DNA of 64,000 bases from Cellvibrio sp. pealriver (GCF_001183545.1 NZ_KQ236688.1:2911432-2975431); one strand, 5' to 3'; shown: positions 54,849-62,886, counted from the first letter of the stretch. Numbers and translations are program-made. The notes: a model not told the origin generated them from the sequence alone.

Positions 54849-55208
54849 TTACCACTTTGTATAAAGCAGTTCAGTATAACCTTGTAGGGTAGAAAAGATT
54901 AGCCAAGCAGCCCATACGAGCCACAAAGAAAAATAGATACCCGTGGAAAGCCCCGTAGGTTTTAACCAATTACGCAACCAACCTTGAACTACAACTACGC
55001 AGTAAAAAATTGCAATTTGAGAGGCGGTAAAAAGTAAGCAATAAACGGCAATTAATGCAACCATGCTTATTTTTTCATGTGAAAAACCACCAAAGTACGG
55101 GCTTAAAATAGCAAAAACAGAAACACCTAAAATAGTGGCAATATCTGAAATTACCGCTAAGCGCTCACGTGAATTTCCAGTTTTTATTATTTCGACGATT
55201 TCTTTCAT
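54849..55208 (-). CDS. Cassette gene: three-helix membrane protein
   Basis: 119 residues: a short soluble start (MKEIVEIIKTGNSRERLAVI), then hydrophobic segments ATILGVSVFAILSPYF, ISMVALIAVYCLLFTASQIA, and ISLW-like IYFSLWLVWAAWLIFSTL. Good ribosome-binding site (AGGAAG). Unknown family. Confidence 0.65.
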   Translation of the reverse strand: MKEIVEIIKTGNSRERLAVISDIATILGVSVFAILSPYFGGFSHEKISMVALIAVYCLLFTASQIAIFYCVVVVQGWLRNWLKPTGLSTGIYFSLWLVWAAWLIFSTLQGYTELLYTKW

Positions 55209-55222
55209 GACTTCTTCCTAAA

Positions 55223-55356
55223 GCCTAACGTTGTATTAAACGGCAGAATTTAAGGCGTGCTTTTGTGGAAACCTTTTGCGTAGCAAAACCACAAAAGAGC
55301 GACTTAAATTCTGTCCGCTGGAGCGCAGCGTAACGGATTTGAATACTTTGTTATAA
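55223..55356 (-). repeat. attC 8 (belongs to short cassette A1)
   Basis: R' core GTTAGGC. Arms CGGCAGAATTTAAGGCG / CGACTTAAATTCTGTCC; loop side GCTTTTGTGG / CCACAAAAG. Near-identical to attC 14, 16, 18 and 19. Confidence 0.88.
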
Positions 55357-55597
55357 CACTACGCACATTGGGTAAAAATACTGAGCACCAAAATATTCCA
55401 GCCCGCACAAACTTCACTAGCGAATTGCAGAGCCATGCAGCAATTTACTCTAAAGCGCCTGCCGCCAAGTGCAGAAGATGCCAATTCGAACTATTCCAGA
55501 GTTTCTAACGGAACTACGTTTCTACCAAAACTCGCTTAGTAACTTAATTGCTAAAGCGCGCTTACTTTCAGAAACCGACAACCAAAAAGGCCGCGCT
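55357..55597. repeat. Gene-poor cassette A1 (five-member family)
   Basis: 241 bases with no usable minus-strand ORF. Shares long stretches with A2-A5, such as CGAACTATTCCAGAG (near 55487) and CGGAACTACGT. On the plus strand a 44-codon frame from ATG at about 55480 (MPIRTIPEFLTELRFYQNSL) ends with a stop inside the next attC core. Lacks the ~36-base insert present in A3-A5. Confidence 0.7.
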
Positions 55598-55730
55598 TTA
55601 TAACGTTAAGCTCAGCCGCAGTTTGTAAGTTGATTTTTTGTGGAAAACTTTTGCGCAGCAAAACCACAAAAAAGCGACTTACAAACTGTCGAGCACACGA
55701 AGTGTGCGGTGCTGGAGTGCCTTGTTAAGC
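55598..55730 (-). repeat. attC 9
   Basis: R' core GTTATAA. Arms CCGCAGTTTGTAAGTTG / CGACTTACAAACTGTCG. Confidence 0.85.
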
Positions 55731-56402
55731 TTTTTGTTCTAAAGGGGAGCTTTTACTTACAGCCCTATAAAGCAATTTGTTGTCACCTGAAAATAGCACT
55801 TCATCCACGATTCCTCCTTTACCTGTATTCTTGAAATACAGTGCAAGAGGAATTTCAAACATCCAGCTCAACCGTTTAAGAACTTGTTTCATGTATGAGC
55901 CGCCCATTGAGTTTGCATCATATGCATGCATCATGTAGTAAAACGCAGGCCAAAATGATGTGGTTTGCTCAAAATAAACGTCTTTAGTTGGTGCAATTAC
56001 AGAGTACATTCCTCCATTTGTACTATAAAGTTCGCTGGCAAATTTCTTATTTCCCATGCTGCAGCCAGAGATAAATAGCCTTCTGTTGTTTAATTTTTTA
56101 CTGAAAATGTTTGAAAATTCAGTAAAGGTATGATGACTAAATGTATAAACCAGCGATTCTGTATTTCCATGGCAAGACAAATGTAAGTAACGATAACCAG
56201 ATTCCCTAAATAGTTCTGCTAGCTTTACCAATTCCAAGTGGGTTCTAAAATAATAATAGATTGGATTTTTCCCTTGCATTTTTAAGATGTTATATAAAAT
56301 CTTGCCTTCTAGTCTTTCACTCGCTTCATCATCTAAGGATAATGATTCAATAATAAAAGTTTCAGGTTTTGTAATTTGTACTGGTGGATGCTTTTTAGTC
56401 AT
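55725..56402 (-). CDS. Cassette gene: stand-alone CHAT/caspase-like protein
   Basis: 225 residues. The core has alternating strands and helices with a His motif YRYLHLSCHGNTES (His78) and a Cys motif RRLFISGCSMGNKK (Cys114), which is the spacing and context of CHAT and other caspase-fold (clan CD) peptidases. A preceding segment HLELVKLAELFRESGY resembles the helix before the His strand in CHAT domains. There are no TPR or other fused domains, unlike most bacterial CHAT proteins. A proteolytic effector role is an inference. The stop codon overlaps attC 9. Confidence 0.7.
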   Translation of the reverse strand: MTKKHPPVQITKPETFIIESLSLDDEASERLEGKILYNILKMQGKNPIYYYFRTHLELVKLAELFRESGYRYLHLSCHGNTESLVYTFSHHTFTEFSNIFSKKLNNRRLFISGCSMGNKKFASELYSTNGGMYSVIAPTKDVYFEQTTSFWPAFYYMMHAYDANSMGGSYMKQVLKRLSWMFEIPLALYFKNTGKGGIVDEVLFSGDNKLLYRAVSKSSPLEQKA

Positions 56403-56423
56403 AAATATCCATTTGATGAGATT

Positions 56424-56556
56424 GCTTAACGCCGAGCTAAGCGGCAGTTTTTAAGTTGCGGTTTTGTGGAATACTTTTGCACAGCAAAACCACAAAACTG
56501 CGACTTAAAAACTGTCCAAGGAGCGAAGCGACTGGTGCTTCAGCGATTTGTTATGC
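56424..56556 (-). repeat. attC 10
   Basis: R' core GTTAAGC. Arms GCGGCAGTTTTTAAGTTG / CGACTTAAAAACTGTCC. Same type as attC 21. Confidence 0.85.
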
Positions 56557-57232
56557 CTACCGCAGACATTTCTGACAAATATTTCAGATATTCTGTGTCA
56601 GTAGAGTTTACAATCTCCCAAGCTCTTTTGTAGTAGCCATCTGGAAGTTGGCTATCGATGGTGATTTGTTCCTTCAGCATTTCAGTTTCATTGAGCTTAA
56701 GAAAAACTGCTTTTTGTAGCGCTAATAAATGTAGATGATCTCTCGTACGCTCGGGTTCATAAGCATACTGCTTAAGAAGTACCGAATGTTCTATAGGGTG
56801 TTCCGAAAAATATTTATGCAATAGCTCATGAAATAAAGTATTAACCTTATAGGTCATTGGTACAGGTGTTGCAGTAAAACTTCTGAGCGCATACCGCATG
56901 TTAATGCCAATACCAAAGTATGATTGAGAAGGCAAATTACATAACGTCAATCGTGCGGTAAAGTTCTTCTCGGGAAATGGTTTCTTCGTAATTTGCTCGG
57001 TAGCCTCAATCAGTTTTGGCCCTGCTGCTTTCCACAGATTTTCAAACTCTTTCTGACGGGACGCCAACTCTACTTTCCATTCATCTTTGATTGCATTGCC
57101 TCGGAAAAAAGAGCAAACAGAATCAAAACTCTTACTGTATTCAATGGTAACTATTGGCTGCGCAGCGTGAGCCGAACTAGCAAAAGAGGCAAATAAGCCA
57201 ACAAGAAAACTTACATATTTAAAATATCGCAC
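56540..57232 (-). CDS. Cassette gene: secreted HExxH (metallopeptidase-like) protein
   Basis: 230 residues from GTG 57232 (AGGA 6 bases upstream); a TTG at 57247 would add five. Signal peptide FKYVSFLVGLFASFASSAHA. A zinc-type motif TLFHELLHKYFSEHPIEHS lies in the middle: HELLH at 135-139, with possible third ligands in EHPIEH. C-terminal half helical. Metal binding and peptidase activity are inferred from the motif; the family is not recognised. Confidence 0.65.
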   Translation of the reverse strand: MRYFKYVSFLVGLFASFASSAHAAQPIVTIEYSKSFDSVCSFFRGNAIKDEWKVELASRQKEFENLWKAAGPKLIEATEQITKKPFPEKNFTARLTLCNLPSQSYFGIGINMRYALRSFTATPVPMTYKVNTLFHELLHKYFSEHPIEHSVLLKQYAYEPERTRDHLHLLALQKAVFLKLNETEMLKEQITIDSQLPDGYYKRAWEIVNSTDTEYLKYLSEMSAVGITNR

Positions 57233-57248
57233 GGTATTTCCTTTCAAA

Positions 57249-57380
57249 GCATAACGCTAAGCGCAAAGGCGCATGGTAAGTTGACGATTGTGCATAAAAT
57301 TGGCGAAGCCAATGCACAAGCGGCGACTTACCATGCGTCCAGCACACGATAGTGTGCGATTTTGGCGCGCCTTGTTAAAT
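57249..57380 (-). repeat. attC 11, divergent type
   Basis: R' core GTTATGC. Arms GCGCATGGTAAGTTGAC / CGACTTACCATGCGTCC, a sequence class of its own; the arm changes are matched on both sides. Confidence 0.82.
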
Positions 57381-57794
57381 TTGTGCAAATGTTTGCGATG
57401 AAATAGCAAGATAAACCCATATATTTCCTTTTTTATGTGTTTCAGGTTCTCCCGAACCTCCTAAGCATGGATATGGAGTGGGGATATACACTTCATATTT
57501 TTCAAGTTCACCACAATGTTCTCTGACGCGCTCAATAAAGCTTTTTTGCACTACACGTTCTTGAAAGTTAGAGTCATTCATTACTGTTTTCTTAAATTCA
57601 TCCCAATTAGTAAAACCCATTTGGTGAAATTTATTTGCCATTACTAACAAAATACCAACCTCATTTGTTTTCGAATTCACTAAGAATAAGTCGCCAAGAT
57701 CTGTGTACGCTTTTACTTGATCAAAATCACCAACAACCGAAGCCCAGCCATCAAGCCATTCCTTTCCTCTATTTTCATCAAGATAGTGGTACAT
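57375..57794 (-). CDS. Cassette gene: possible DUF1851 / Tdi1-like protein
   Basis: 139 residues, soluble. The segment AYTDLGDLFLVNSKTNEVGI followed by LLVMANKFHQMGFTNWDEFK and a Pro/Gly-rich YIPTPYPCLGGSGEPET resembles DUF1851 proteins, which include the type VI immunity protein Tdi1. The match is by eye only and could be wrong. If right, it would be an orphan immunity-type cassette, since no toxin gene is adjacent. Confidence 0.5.
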   Translation of the reverse strand: MYHYLDENRGKEWLDGWASVVGDFDQVKAYTDLGDLFLVNSKTNEVGILLVMANKFHQMGFTNWDEFKKTVMNDSNFQERVVQKSFIERVREHCGELEKYEVYIPTPYPCLGGSGEPETHKKGNIWVYLAISSQTFAQI

Positions 57795-57807
57795 TCTTTT
57801 CTCTATA

Positions 57808-57939
57808 ATTTAACGCCGCGTACAACGGCAGTTTGTAAGTTGTAGTTTTGTGGATTACTTTTGCGCAGCAAAACCACAAAACTGCGACTTACAAACTGTC
57901 CAGCGCACGCAGTGCGCGGGTTGCTACGCTTTGTTAGCC
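57808..57939 (-). repeat. attC 12
   Basis: R' core GTTAAAT. Arms CGGCAGTTTGTAAGTTG / CGACTTACAAACTGTCC. Confidence 0.85.
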
Positions 57940-58383
57940 AAGCTCAATTTTAGAGTGTAAACAAACCTCAATGCTCTTTAGCTCGCATTTAAAAGGCTTT
58001 ATTTCCGTGCCAATTATTTCCTTCGCTTGCTCCATATTTCCTTTATAGCGTTGGCTTGGCTCCAACAATACCTTGCCAGAGCTCACTTCGATAATTCCGA
58101 AATTACCAAAATCTGCGCAACCACTACCGCCACAGAAATGATTAATTAGGACCACATGATTTCCTTTGGAAGTAACTTCACAACGAACATTCAGAAAGTC
58201 ATTTTGTATTTCAAAGAGGTGAGTACTGCTAGTAGGACTACCTTCAATAGTTACACTAAAAAATGGCTCCTTCGCGGAAGGCGCGTCAGAAACAGTAATA
58301 AACTTACCACCACAGGAAATTGTTTCGGCATACGAAAAGATAGAAATTAGGGATAAAGTGAAAAAACAAATGACTCTTAGCAA
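57934..58383 (-). CDS. Cassette gene: secreted hypothetical protein
   Basis: 149 residues if started at TTG 58383, which has TGGAG 8 bases upstream and gives a clean signal peptide LRVICFFTLSLISIFSYA. A GTG at 58422 lies inside attC 13. The mature part is Cys-rich (ISCGGKF, VRCEV, NHFCGGSGCADFGNFGIIEV, FKCELKSIEVC), so a disulfide-bonded periplasmic protein. Unknown family. Confidence 0.65.
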   Translation of the reverse strand: MLRVICFFTLSLISIFSYAETISCGGKFITVSDAPSAKEPFFSVTIEGSPTSSTHLFEIQNDFLNVRCEVTSKGNHVVLINHFCGGSGCADFGNFGIIEVSSGKVLLEPSQRYKGNMEQAKEIIGTEIKPFKCELKSIEVCLHSKIELG

Positions 58384-58404
58384 GGTACATACTCCATGTT
58401 TTAT

Positions 58405-58516
58405 GGCTAACGTTGCGTTCACCTGCGGATTGTAAGTAGCGCGTTGCGATAAACTTCGCGCAGCGATATTGCAAAAGCGCTACTTACAATGCGTCAGGTG
58501 CAATGCCTTGTTAGCG
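58405..58516 (-). repeat. attC 13
   Basis: R' core GTTAGCC. Arms ACCTGCGGATTGTAAGTAGC / GCTACTTACAATGCGTCAGG. Pairs with attC 2 as a type. Confidence 0.85.
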
Positions 58517-58517
58517 A

Positions 58518-59099
58518 CTATTGCGAAAATTTACTAAAATATTTGGTTATTTCATTTTGATGTATATTTACTTTTGTCATGTCGTCACCTAACGCCAGAT
58601 ATATTAATTTTCTGTCCGGTTGAGATTCGATTAAGGCACTTATGTCACGACTTCCCCAGCCAACTGGGGGATTGCTAACATTTATACTTATAGTGGTTGG
58701 CTCGCCTGAACAGTTAGGCCCGAATGAAATATTTTCAAAAATTTCAGTGCCATTTTCTTGCAGCGTAAGAGATACGGGGGGTTGAGCGCCGCATCTACCG
58801 CCATGAGGCTCAGGCTGACTCGTTGTTACCGTATATATGTTTTGCTTGAATTCGCATTCATATGTTAATTTTTGTGGAAAATAGAGCCCTTTTGCTTCCC
58901 AAAGCTTTCTCCATTCTTGCTGGCTTTTAGCATCGCTTTTAACGCCCGCCGTAGCTGCGGCTCCATCTACCGTATCAAAATCAATTTTAAAGAAACCTAA
59001 TTCAGGTATACATGTAAATTTGATTAAACTAATTCCATAATCAGCAAAGGCCGCATTTGACGTAAACAGAGCTAAAAATAAACACTTATTTAATTTCAT
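58518..59099 (-). CDS. Cassette gene: secreted hypothetical protein
   Basis: 193 residues; signal peptide MKLNKCLFLALFTSNAAFAD. Mature part with Cys residues in KFTCIPELGF, TYECEF, GGRCGAQPP and GPNCSGEP, and a Trp-rich helix QQEWRKLWEAKGLYFPQKLT. Likely periplasmic. No family recognised. Confidence 0.65.
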   Translation of the reverse strand: MKLNKCLFLALFTSNAAFADYGISLIKFTCIPELGFFKIDFDTVDGAAATAGVKSDAKSQQEWRKLWEAKGLYFPQKLTYECEFKQNIYTVTTSQPEPHGGRCGAQPPVSLTLQENGTEIFENISFGPNCSGEPTTISINVSNPPVGWGSRDISALIESQPDRKLIYLALGDDMTKVNIHQNEITKYFSKFSQ

Positions 59100-59106
59100 A
59101 ATCCCT

Positions 59107-59240
59107 CGCTAACGTTGTATTAAACGGCAGAATTTAAGTTGCGCTTTTGTGGAAACCTTTTGCGAAGCAAAACCACAAAAGAGCGACTTAAATTATGTCC
59201 GGTGGAGCGTAGCGGAACGAATTTTAATACTTTGTTATAA
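59107..59240 (-). repeat. attC 14 (belongs to short cassette A2)
   Basis: R' core GTTAGCG. Arms CGGCAGAATTTAAGTTG / CGACTTAAATTATGTCC; one right-arm mismatch (A for C). Confidence 0.88.
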
Positions 59241-59483
59241 AACTACGCTCAATTGGTAAAAATTACTGCGGACTAAAATGCTTCAGCCCGCACAAACTTC
59301 ACTAGCGATTTGCAGAACCATGCCGCAATTTACTTTAAAGCGCCGGTTGCCAAGTGCAGAAAGCGCCCATTCGAACTATTCCAGAGATTTTAACGGAACT
59401 ACGTTTCTACCAAAACTTGCTTAGTGACTTAATTCCTACAGCGCGCTTACTTTCCGAAACCAACAACCAAAAAAGGCCGCGCT
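59241..59483. repeat. Gene-poor cassette A2 (five-member family)
   Basis: 243 bases, closest to A1. Where A1 and A3-A5 have ATGCC(T/A)ATTCG, this copy has GCGCCCATTCG, so the plus-strand frame has no ATG at that place, though the downstream frame stays open and reads on through the attC core. Confidence 0.7.
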
Positions 59484-59615
59484 TTATAACGCCGCGTACA
59501 ACGGCAGTTTGTAAGTTGTAGTTTTGTGGGTTACTTTTGCGCAGCAAAACCACAAAACTGCGACTTACAAACTGTCCAGCGCACGAAGTGCGCGAGTTGC
59601 TACGCTTTGTTAAAC
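59484..59615 (-). repeat. attC 15
   Basis: R' core GTTATAA. Arms CGGCAGTTTGTAAGTTG / CGACTTACAAACTGTCC. Confidence 0.85.
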
Positions 59616-59959
59616 GTAATTCTTCTTGAAATGTAGTACAAAAAAACCAACTGAAAAGCAAATGAAAGCCCAGCCATTACCAAAATTAGCCAAGAACTAA
59701 TATACGACGCCGCCTGATAAAGTAAGGCGTTACACGGAGCAATGCCTTCACCCGACCATGAACAATGCTTAAGCATGTACTCTTCAAGCGGGTCAGAAAT
59801 AGATGAAAAAATTAAGCCTAAAAGATATATACCGTAAGAAGAAAGCACTTTTGTTAAGAAAAGACCATTCATTGAAACCCGCTTAAAAGCGATTGCCTCA
59901 TATATAAGGCAAACAATGAAAGGAAACAAAAATATTCCAGTAAATAATACGTAATCCAT
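59600..59959 (-). CDS. Cassette gene: four-helix membrane protein
   Basis: 119 residues. Hydrophobic segments VLFTGIFLFPFIVCLIYEAI, LTKVLSSYGIYLLGLIF, and SSWLILVMAGLSFAFQLVFL, with a Cys-containing loop EEYMLKHCSWSGEGIAPCNA. Good ribosome-binding site AAGGGAAGG. Unknown family. Confidence 0.65.
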   Translation of the reverse strand: MDYVLFTGIFLFPFIVCLIYEAIAFKRVSMNGLFLTKVLSSYGIYLLGLIFSSISDPLEEYMLKHCSWSGEGIAPCNALLYQAASYISSWLILVMAGLSFAFQLVFLYYISRRITFNKA

Positions 59960-59972
59960 ACCTTCCCTTTAC

Positions 59973-60106
59973 GTTTAACGCTGTATTAAACGGCAGAATT
60001 TAAGGCGCGCTTTTGTGGAAACCTTTTGCGAAGCAAAACCACAAAAGAGCGACTTAAATTCTGTCCGGTGGAGCGTAGCGGAACGAATTTGAATACTTTG
60101 TTATAA
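59973..60106 (-). repeat. attC 16 (belongs to short cassette A3)
   Basis: R' core GTTAAAC. Arms CGGCAGAATTTAAGGCG / CGACTTAAATTCTGTCC. Confidence 0.88.
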
Positions 60107-60384
60107 CACTACACACATTCGGTAAAACTTAGCACGAACTAAAATACTTCAGGCCGCACCTACTACACTATTCAGTTTTCAGAACCATGAGGAACTGAAC
60201 TTTAGAGCGCCTGCCGCCAAGTGCGGAAGATGCCTATTCGAACTATTCCAGAGACTTTAACGGAACTACGTTGCTACCAAAACTCGCTTAGCAATTTAGA
60301 ACACCAAGCCCGCCGAACGCACAAACTAAAATATTGCTACAGCGCACTGACTTTCCGAAAACACCAACCGAAAAAGGCCGCGCT
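60107..60384. repeat. Gene-poor cassette A3 (five-member family)
   Basis: 278 bases, long form with the extra ~36 bases around 60300-60340 (AGCCCGCCGAACGCACAAAC). The plus-strand frame MPIRTIPETLTELRCYQNSL from about 60230 reads on through the attC core. No ribosome-binding site is evident for it. Confidence 0.72.
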
Positions 60385-60523
60385 TTATAACGTTGTGTTC
60401 AACCGCAGTTTGTAAGTAGCGCATTGCGATAAACTTTGCGCAGCAATTCGCTAAATGCGCTACTTGCAAACTGTCGAGTGGAGGGGCGGAGCGCCGGAAC
60501 GGTGTTGGAACACTTTGTTATAA
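60385..60523 (-). repeat. attC 17
   Basis: R' core GTTATAA. Arms CCGCAGTTTGTAAGTAGCGC / GCGCTACTTGCAAACTGTCG, a mix of the outer arm of one type and the inner arm of attC 2/13. Confidence 0.82.
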
Positions 60524-60549
60524 TTCCCATGCTACAGACCTGCTTGATT

Positions 60550-60813
60550 TCAATTCTTAGAAAATTTTAGTTTGTGAATACAAAATGAAATTATTACACC
60601 AATATAGAAAGCATAACTTTCATACATGTTGTTATTGGGAAATAAAGGTTCTTTTGCAGTCAGCCTGTATAAGAGATGGCAGAGAAAAATGCCCAACCAA
60701 ATACAGATTTGTAGAATTGCAACACGTGACTCACGCCAAACAGCTCTATGCCATCGAAATAGAACAACCCAATACCCCAACAACCCCAAGATAAACCAGA
60801 TAGCTAACTCCAT
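60550..60813 (-). CDS. Cassette gene: small membrane protein
   Basis: 87 residues from ATG 60813. Three hydrophobic segments: ELAIWFILGLLGYWVVLF, VAILQICIWLGIFLCHLL, and YESYAFYIGVIISFCIHKL. Basic loop RWHRAVWRESR. Unknown family. Confidence 0.6.
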   Translation of the reverse strand: MELAIWFILGLLGYWVVLFRWHRAVWRESRVAILQICIWLGIFLCHLLYRLTAKEPLFPNNNMYESYAFYIGVIISFCIHKLKFSKN

Positions 60814-60826
60814 AAGCACACCAAAT

Positions 60827-60960
60827 TTATAACGTTGTATTAAACGGCAGAATTTAAGGCGCGCCTTTGTGGAAACCTTTTGCGTAGCAAAACCACAAAA
60901 GTGCGACTTAAATTCTGTCCGGTGGAGCGCAGCGGAACGAATTTGAATACTTTGTTATAA
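60827..60960 (-). repeat. attC 18 (belongs to short cassette A4)
   Basis: R' core GTTATAA. Arms CGGCAGAATTTAAGGCG / CGACTTAAATTCTGTCC. Confidence 0.88.
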
Positions 60961-61237
60961 CACTACGCACATTCGGTAAAACTTAGCACAGGCTAAAATA
61001 CTTCAGACCGCACTTACTGCGCTAGCGAATTCTAAAACCATGCGGAACTGAACTTTAGAGCACCCGCCGCCAAGTGCAGAAGATGCCTATTCGAACTATT
61101 CCAGAGACTTTAACGGAACTACGTTGCTACCAAAACTTGCTTAGCAATTTAGAACACCAAAACCACCGAACATACAAACTAAAATATTGCTACAGCGCGA
61201 ACACTTTCAGCAAACACCAACCAAAAAAGGCCGCACT
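60961..61237. repeat. Gene-poor cassette A4 (five-member family)
   Basis: 277 bases, long form. Directly followed (to the right) by A5, so the two form a tandem of units 411 and 412 bases long counted from core to core. Plus-strand frame as in A3 with a few substitutions (NLLSNLEHQNHRTYKL). Confidence 0.72.
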
Positions 61238-61371
61238 TTATAACGTTGTATTAAACTGCATAATTTAAGGCGCGCTTTTGTGGAAACCTTTTGCGTAGCA
61301 AAACCACAAAAGAGCGACTTAAATTCTGTCCGGTGGAGCGCAGCGGAACGGATTTGAATACTTTGTTATAA
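61238..61371 (-). repeat. attC 19 (belongs to short cassette A5)
   Basis: R' core GTTATAA. Arms CTGCATAATTTAAGGCG / CGACTTAAATTCTGTCC; the left arm has two changes (ACTGCATAATTT for ACGGCAGAATTT) that are not matched on the right. Confidence 0.86.
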
Positions 61372-61649
61372 CACTACGCACATTTACTAAAACTTAGCAC
61401 GGACTAAAATATTTCAGGCCGCACAAACCGCATTATTCAATTTGCAAAACCATGCGGAACTGAACTTTAGAACACCCGCTGCCAAGTGCAGAAGATGCCT
61501 ATTCGAACTATTCCAGAGACTTTAACGGAACTGCGTTGCTACCAAAACTCGCTTAGCAATTTAGAACACCAAGCCCGCCGAACGCACAAACTAAAATATT
61601 GCTACAGCGCGATTACTTTCCGAAACCACAAACCAAAAAAGACCGCGCT
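61372..61649. repeat. Gene-poor cassette A5 (five-member family)
   Basis: 278 bases, long form, very close to A3 and A4. The plus-strand frame again begins MPIRTIPETLTELRCYQNSL. No minus-strand ORF starts inside it. Confidence 0.72.
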
Positions 61650-61762
61650 TTATAACGTTGCGATAACCGGTGGTTTTTAAGTAGCACTTTTGCCGTAAAA
61701 TGGAGCGAAGCGGAATGGCAAAAATGCTACTAAAAACCATCCGGTTCATTGCTTTGTTATGC
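61650..61762 (-). repeat. attC 20, divergent short type
   Basis: R' core GTTATAA. Arms CCGGTGGTTTTTAAGTAGC / GCTACTAAAAACCATCCGG, a class of its own with a different loop (GTAAAATGGAGCGAAGCG). Confidence 0.82.
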
Positions 61763-61766
61763 GTGG

Positions 61767-62165
61767 TTAAAATTCGTTTACATTTCCCGCGCCCGATGCC
61801 ACATAAAGAATACCTTCCGCACAGCGATATTCCCATGTTTCGTAACCTGTAGAAATGGACAAAATTTCTATAACAATTCCCGTGCTCATTGATAACACTA
61901 TGTCATTGCTGGATAAGCCAAAGGAGGCGCCTGTAATAACACCATTTGAAATATGGTTATTAATTTCCTTTTCTGCATCATATGGCTCTTTTAACCCAAA
62001 CCATTGATCGTGGTCTTTGGTGCAAGCTAATAGTTGCTTTTCTTTTGATATTCTACAAATAGAAAAGTTGGAAAATTCAGCCCCGCAGCCAAATGCTAGT
62101 GTCCACGTGCTTGGCGCCAAGAACGATAGCTTCGCTGTTTTTCCTATTAATTTTTCAAGTTCCAT
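61767..62165 (-). CDS. Cassette gene: soluble hypothetical protein
   Basis: 132 residues from ATG 62165 with AGGG 7 bases upstream; an earlier Met at 62189 overlaps the attC core. Starts MELEKLIGKTAKLSFLAPST; beta-rich with EFSNFSICRISKEKQLLACT and a conserved-looking end YETWEYRCAEGILYVASGAG. The pattern is similar to small DUF6188-like proteins, but I cannot confirm that. Confidence 0.6.
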   Translation of the reverse strand: MELEKLIGKTAKLSFLAPSTWTLAFGCGAEFSNFSICRISKEKQLLACTKDHDQWFGLKEPYDAEKEINNHISNGVITGASFGLSSNDIVLSMSTGIVIEILSISTGYETWEYRCAEGILYVASGAGNVNEF

Positions 62166-62185
62166 AATTTTCCCTACTAAGGACT

Positions 62186-62316
62186 GCATAACGCCGAGTT
62201 CAGCGGCAGTTTTTAAGTTGTGGTTTTATGGAATACTTTTGCGCAGCAAAACCATAAAACCGCGACTTAAAAACTGTCCAGCACCGCAGGTGCGATGCTG
62301 GAACGACTTGTTATGT
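62186..62316 (-). repeat. attC 21
   Basis: R' core GTTATGC. Arms GCGGCAGTTTTTAAGTTG / CGACTTAAAAACTGTCC. Confidence 0.85.
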
Positions 62317-62778
62317 GCTTTTCGTTTCTAACCGTTCATACCAAATGCCGTATTTATCTCCTTGCCAAATAAGCAGGTAAAATAGATATGCAGTTGAAAG
62401 CATACATAGACCACCAGCTAAAGCAGCTTGATTAATAAGACCCAGAGCACAAAATAAAAACCCACTAATATGCGACAAAACCTCTACTCTTTTAGCGGTA
62501 GCTCTAGTGGGACGAAAGTTTAGAAAGTTAAAGAAGAACCAACATTTAAGCCAAAAAGGCAAGTTGTGCCAGTTGTCTGTGTTTTTGTCTATCATAAATA
62601 TCTCCTGGTTTAAGGTTGAAACATCAACTTCAAGCACAGACGCAAGACATTTAAGAGACTCTAAACTAGGTTTTTGACCACTTTCTATTCTCTGAATGGT
62701 TCTAACATTTAAACCAGACATTAAAGCTAATTGCTCCTGAGAAAGATGGCGGCTGATGCGTAACTGTTTAAGAATCAT
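62311..62778 (-). CDS. Cassette gene: XRE regulator fused to membrane helices
   Basis: 155 residues. An XRE/Cro helix-turn-helix (LKQLRISRHLSQEQLALMSG, LNVRTIQRIESGQKPSLESL, KCLASVLEVDVSTL) is followed by a 2TM-type C-terminus (LSHISGFLFCALGLINQAAL; GLCMLSTAYLFYLLIWQGD). XRE-plus-2TM proteins occur as membrane-tethered regulators. The gene has its own ~108-base upstream region with repeated CCCGAC/GTCGGG elements, rare among these cassettes. Confidence 0.82.
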   Translation of the reverse strand: MILKQLRISRHLSQEQLALMSGLNVRTIQRIESGQKPSLESLKCLASVLEVDVSTLNQEIFMIDKNTDNWHNLPFWLKCWFFFNFLNFRPTRATAKRVEVLSHISGFLFCALGLINQAALAGGLCMLSTAYLFYLLIWQGDKYGIWYERLETKST

Positions 62779-62828
62779 TTAAATACTCCAACGTAAGTGA
62801 ACCATGAGTATTCATAGATTCCTACGAT

Positions 62829-62862
62829 GTCGGGTACGAATTTCACCCGACTGTTGCCCGAC
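62829..62862 (-). promoter_or_regulatory. Operator-like repeats upstream of the XRE cassette gene
   Basis: Inverted repeat GTCGGGT (62829-62835) / ACCCGAC (62845-62851), 9 bases apart, plus a third CCCGAC at 62857-62862. They lie 51-84 bases before the XRE start, a good place for autoregulation. Confidence 0.6.
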
Positions 62863-62886
62863 AATGCTGCTTTTCGCGGTATTTTC

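Noticed and set aside
59407..59661. 84-codon minus-strand ORF over attC 15 and cassette A2
   Set aside because: It mainly translates the attC hairpin and is not kept in the other A cassettes.
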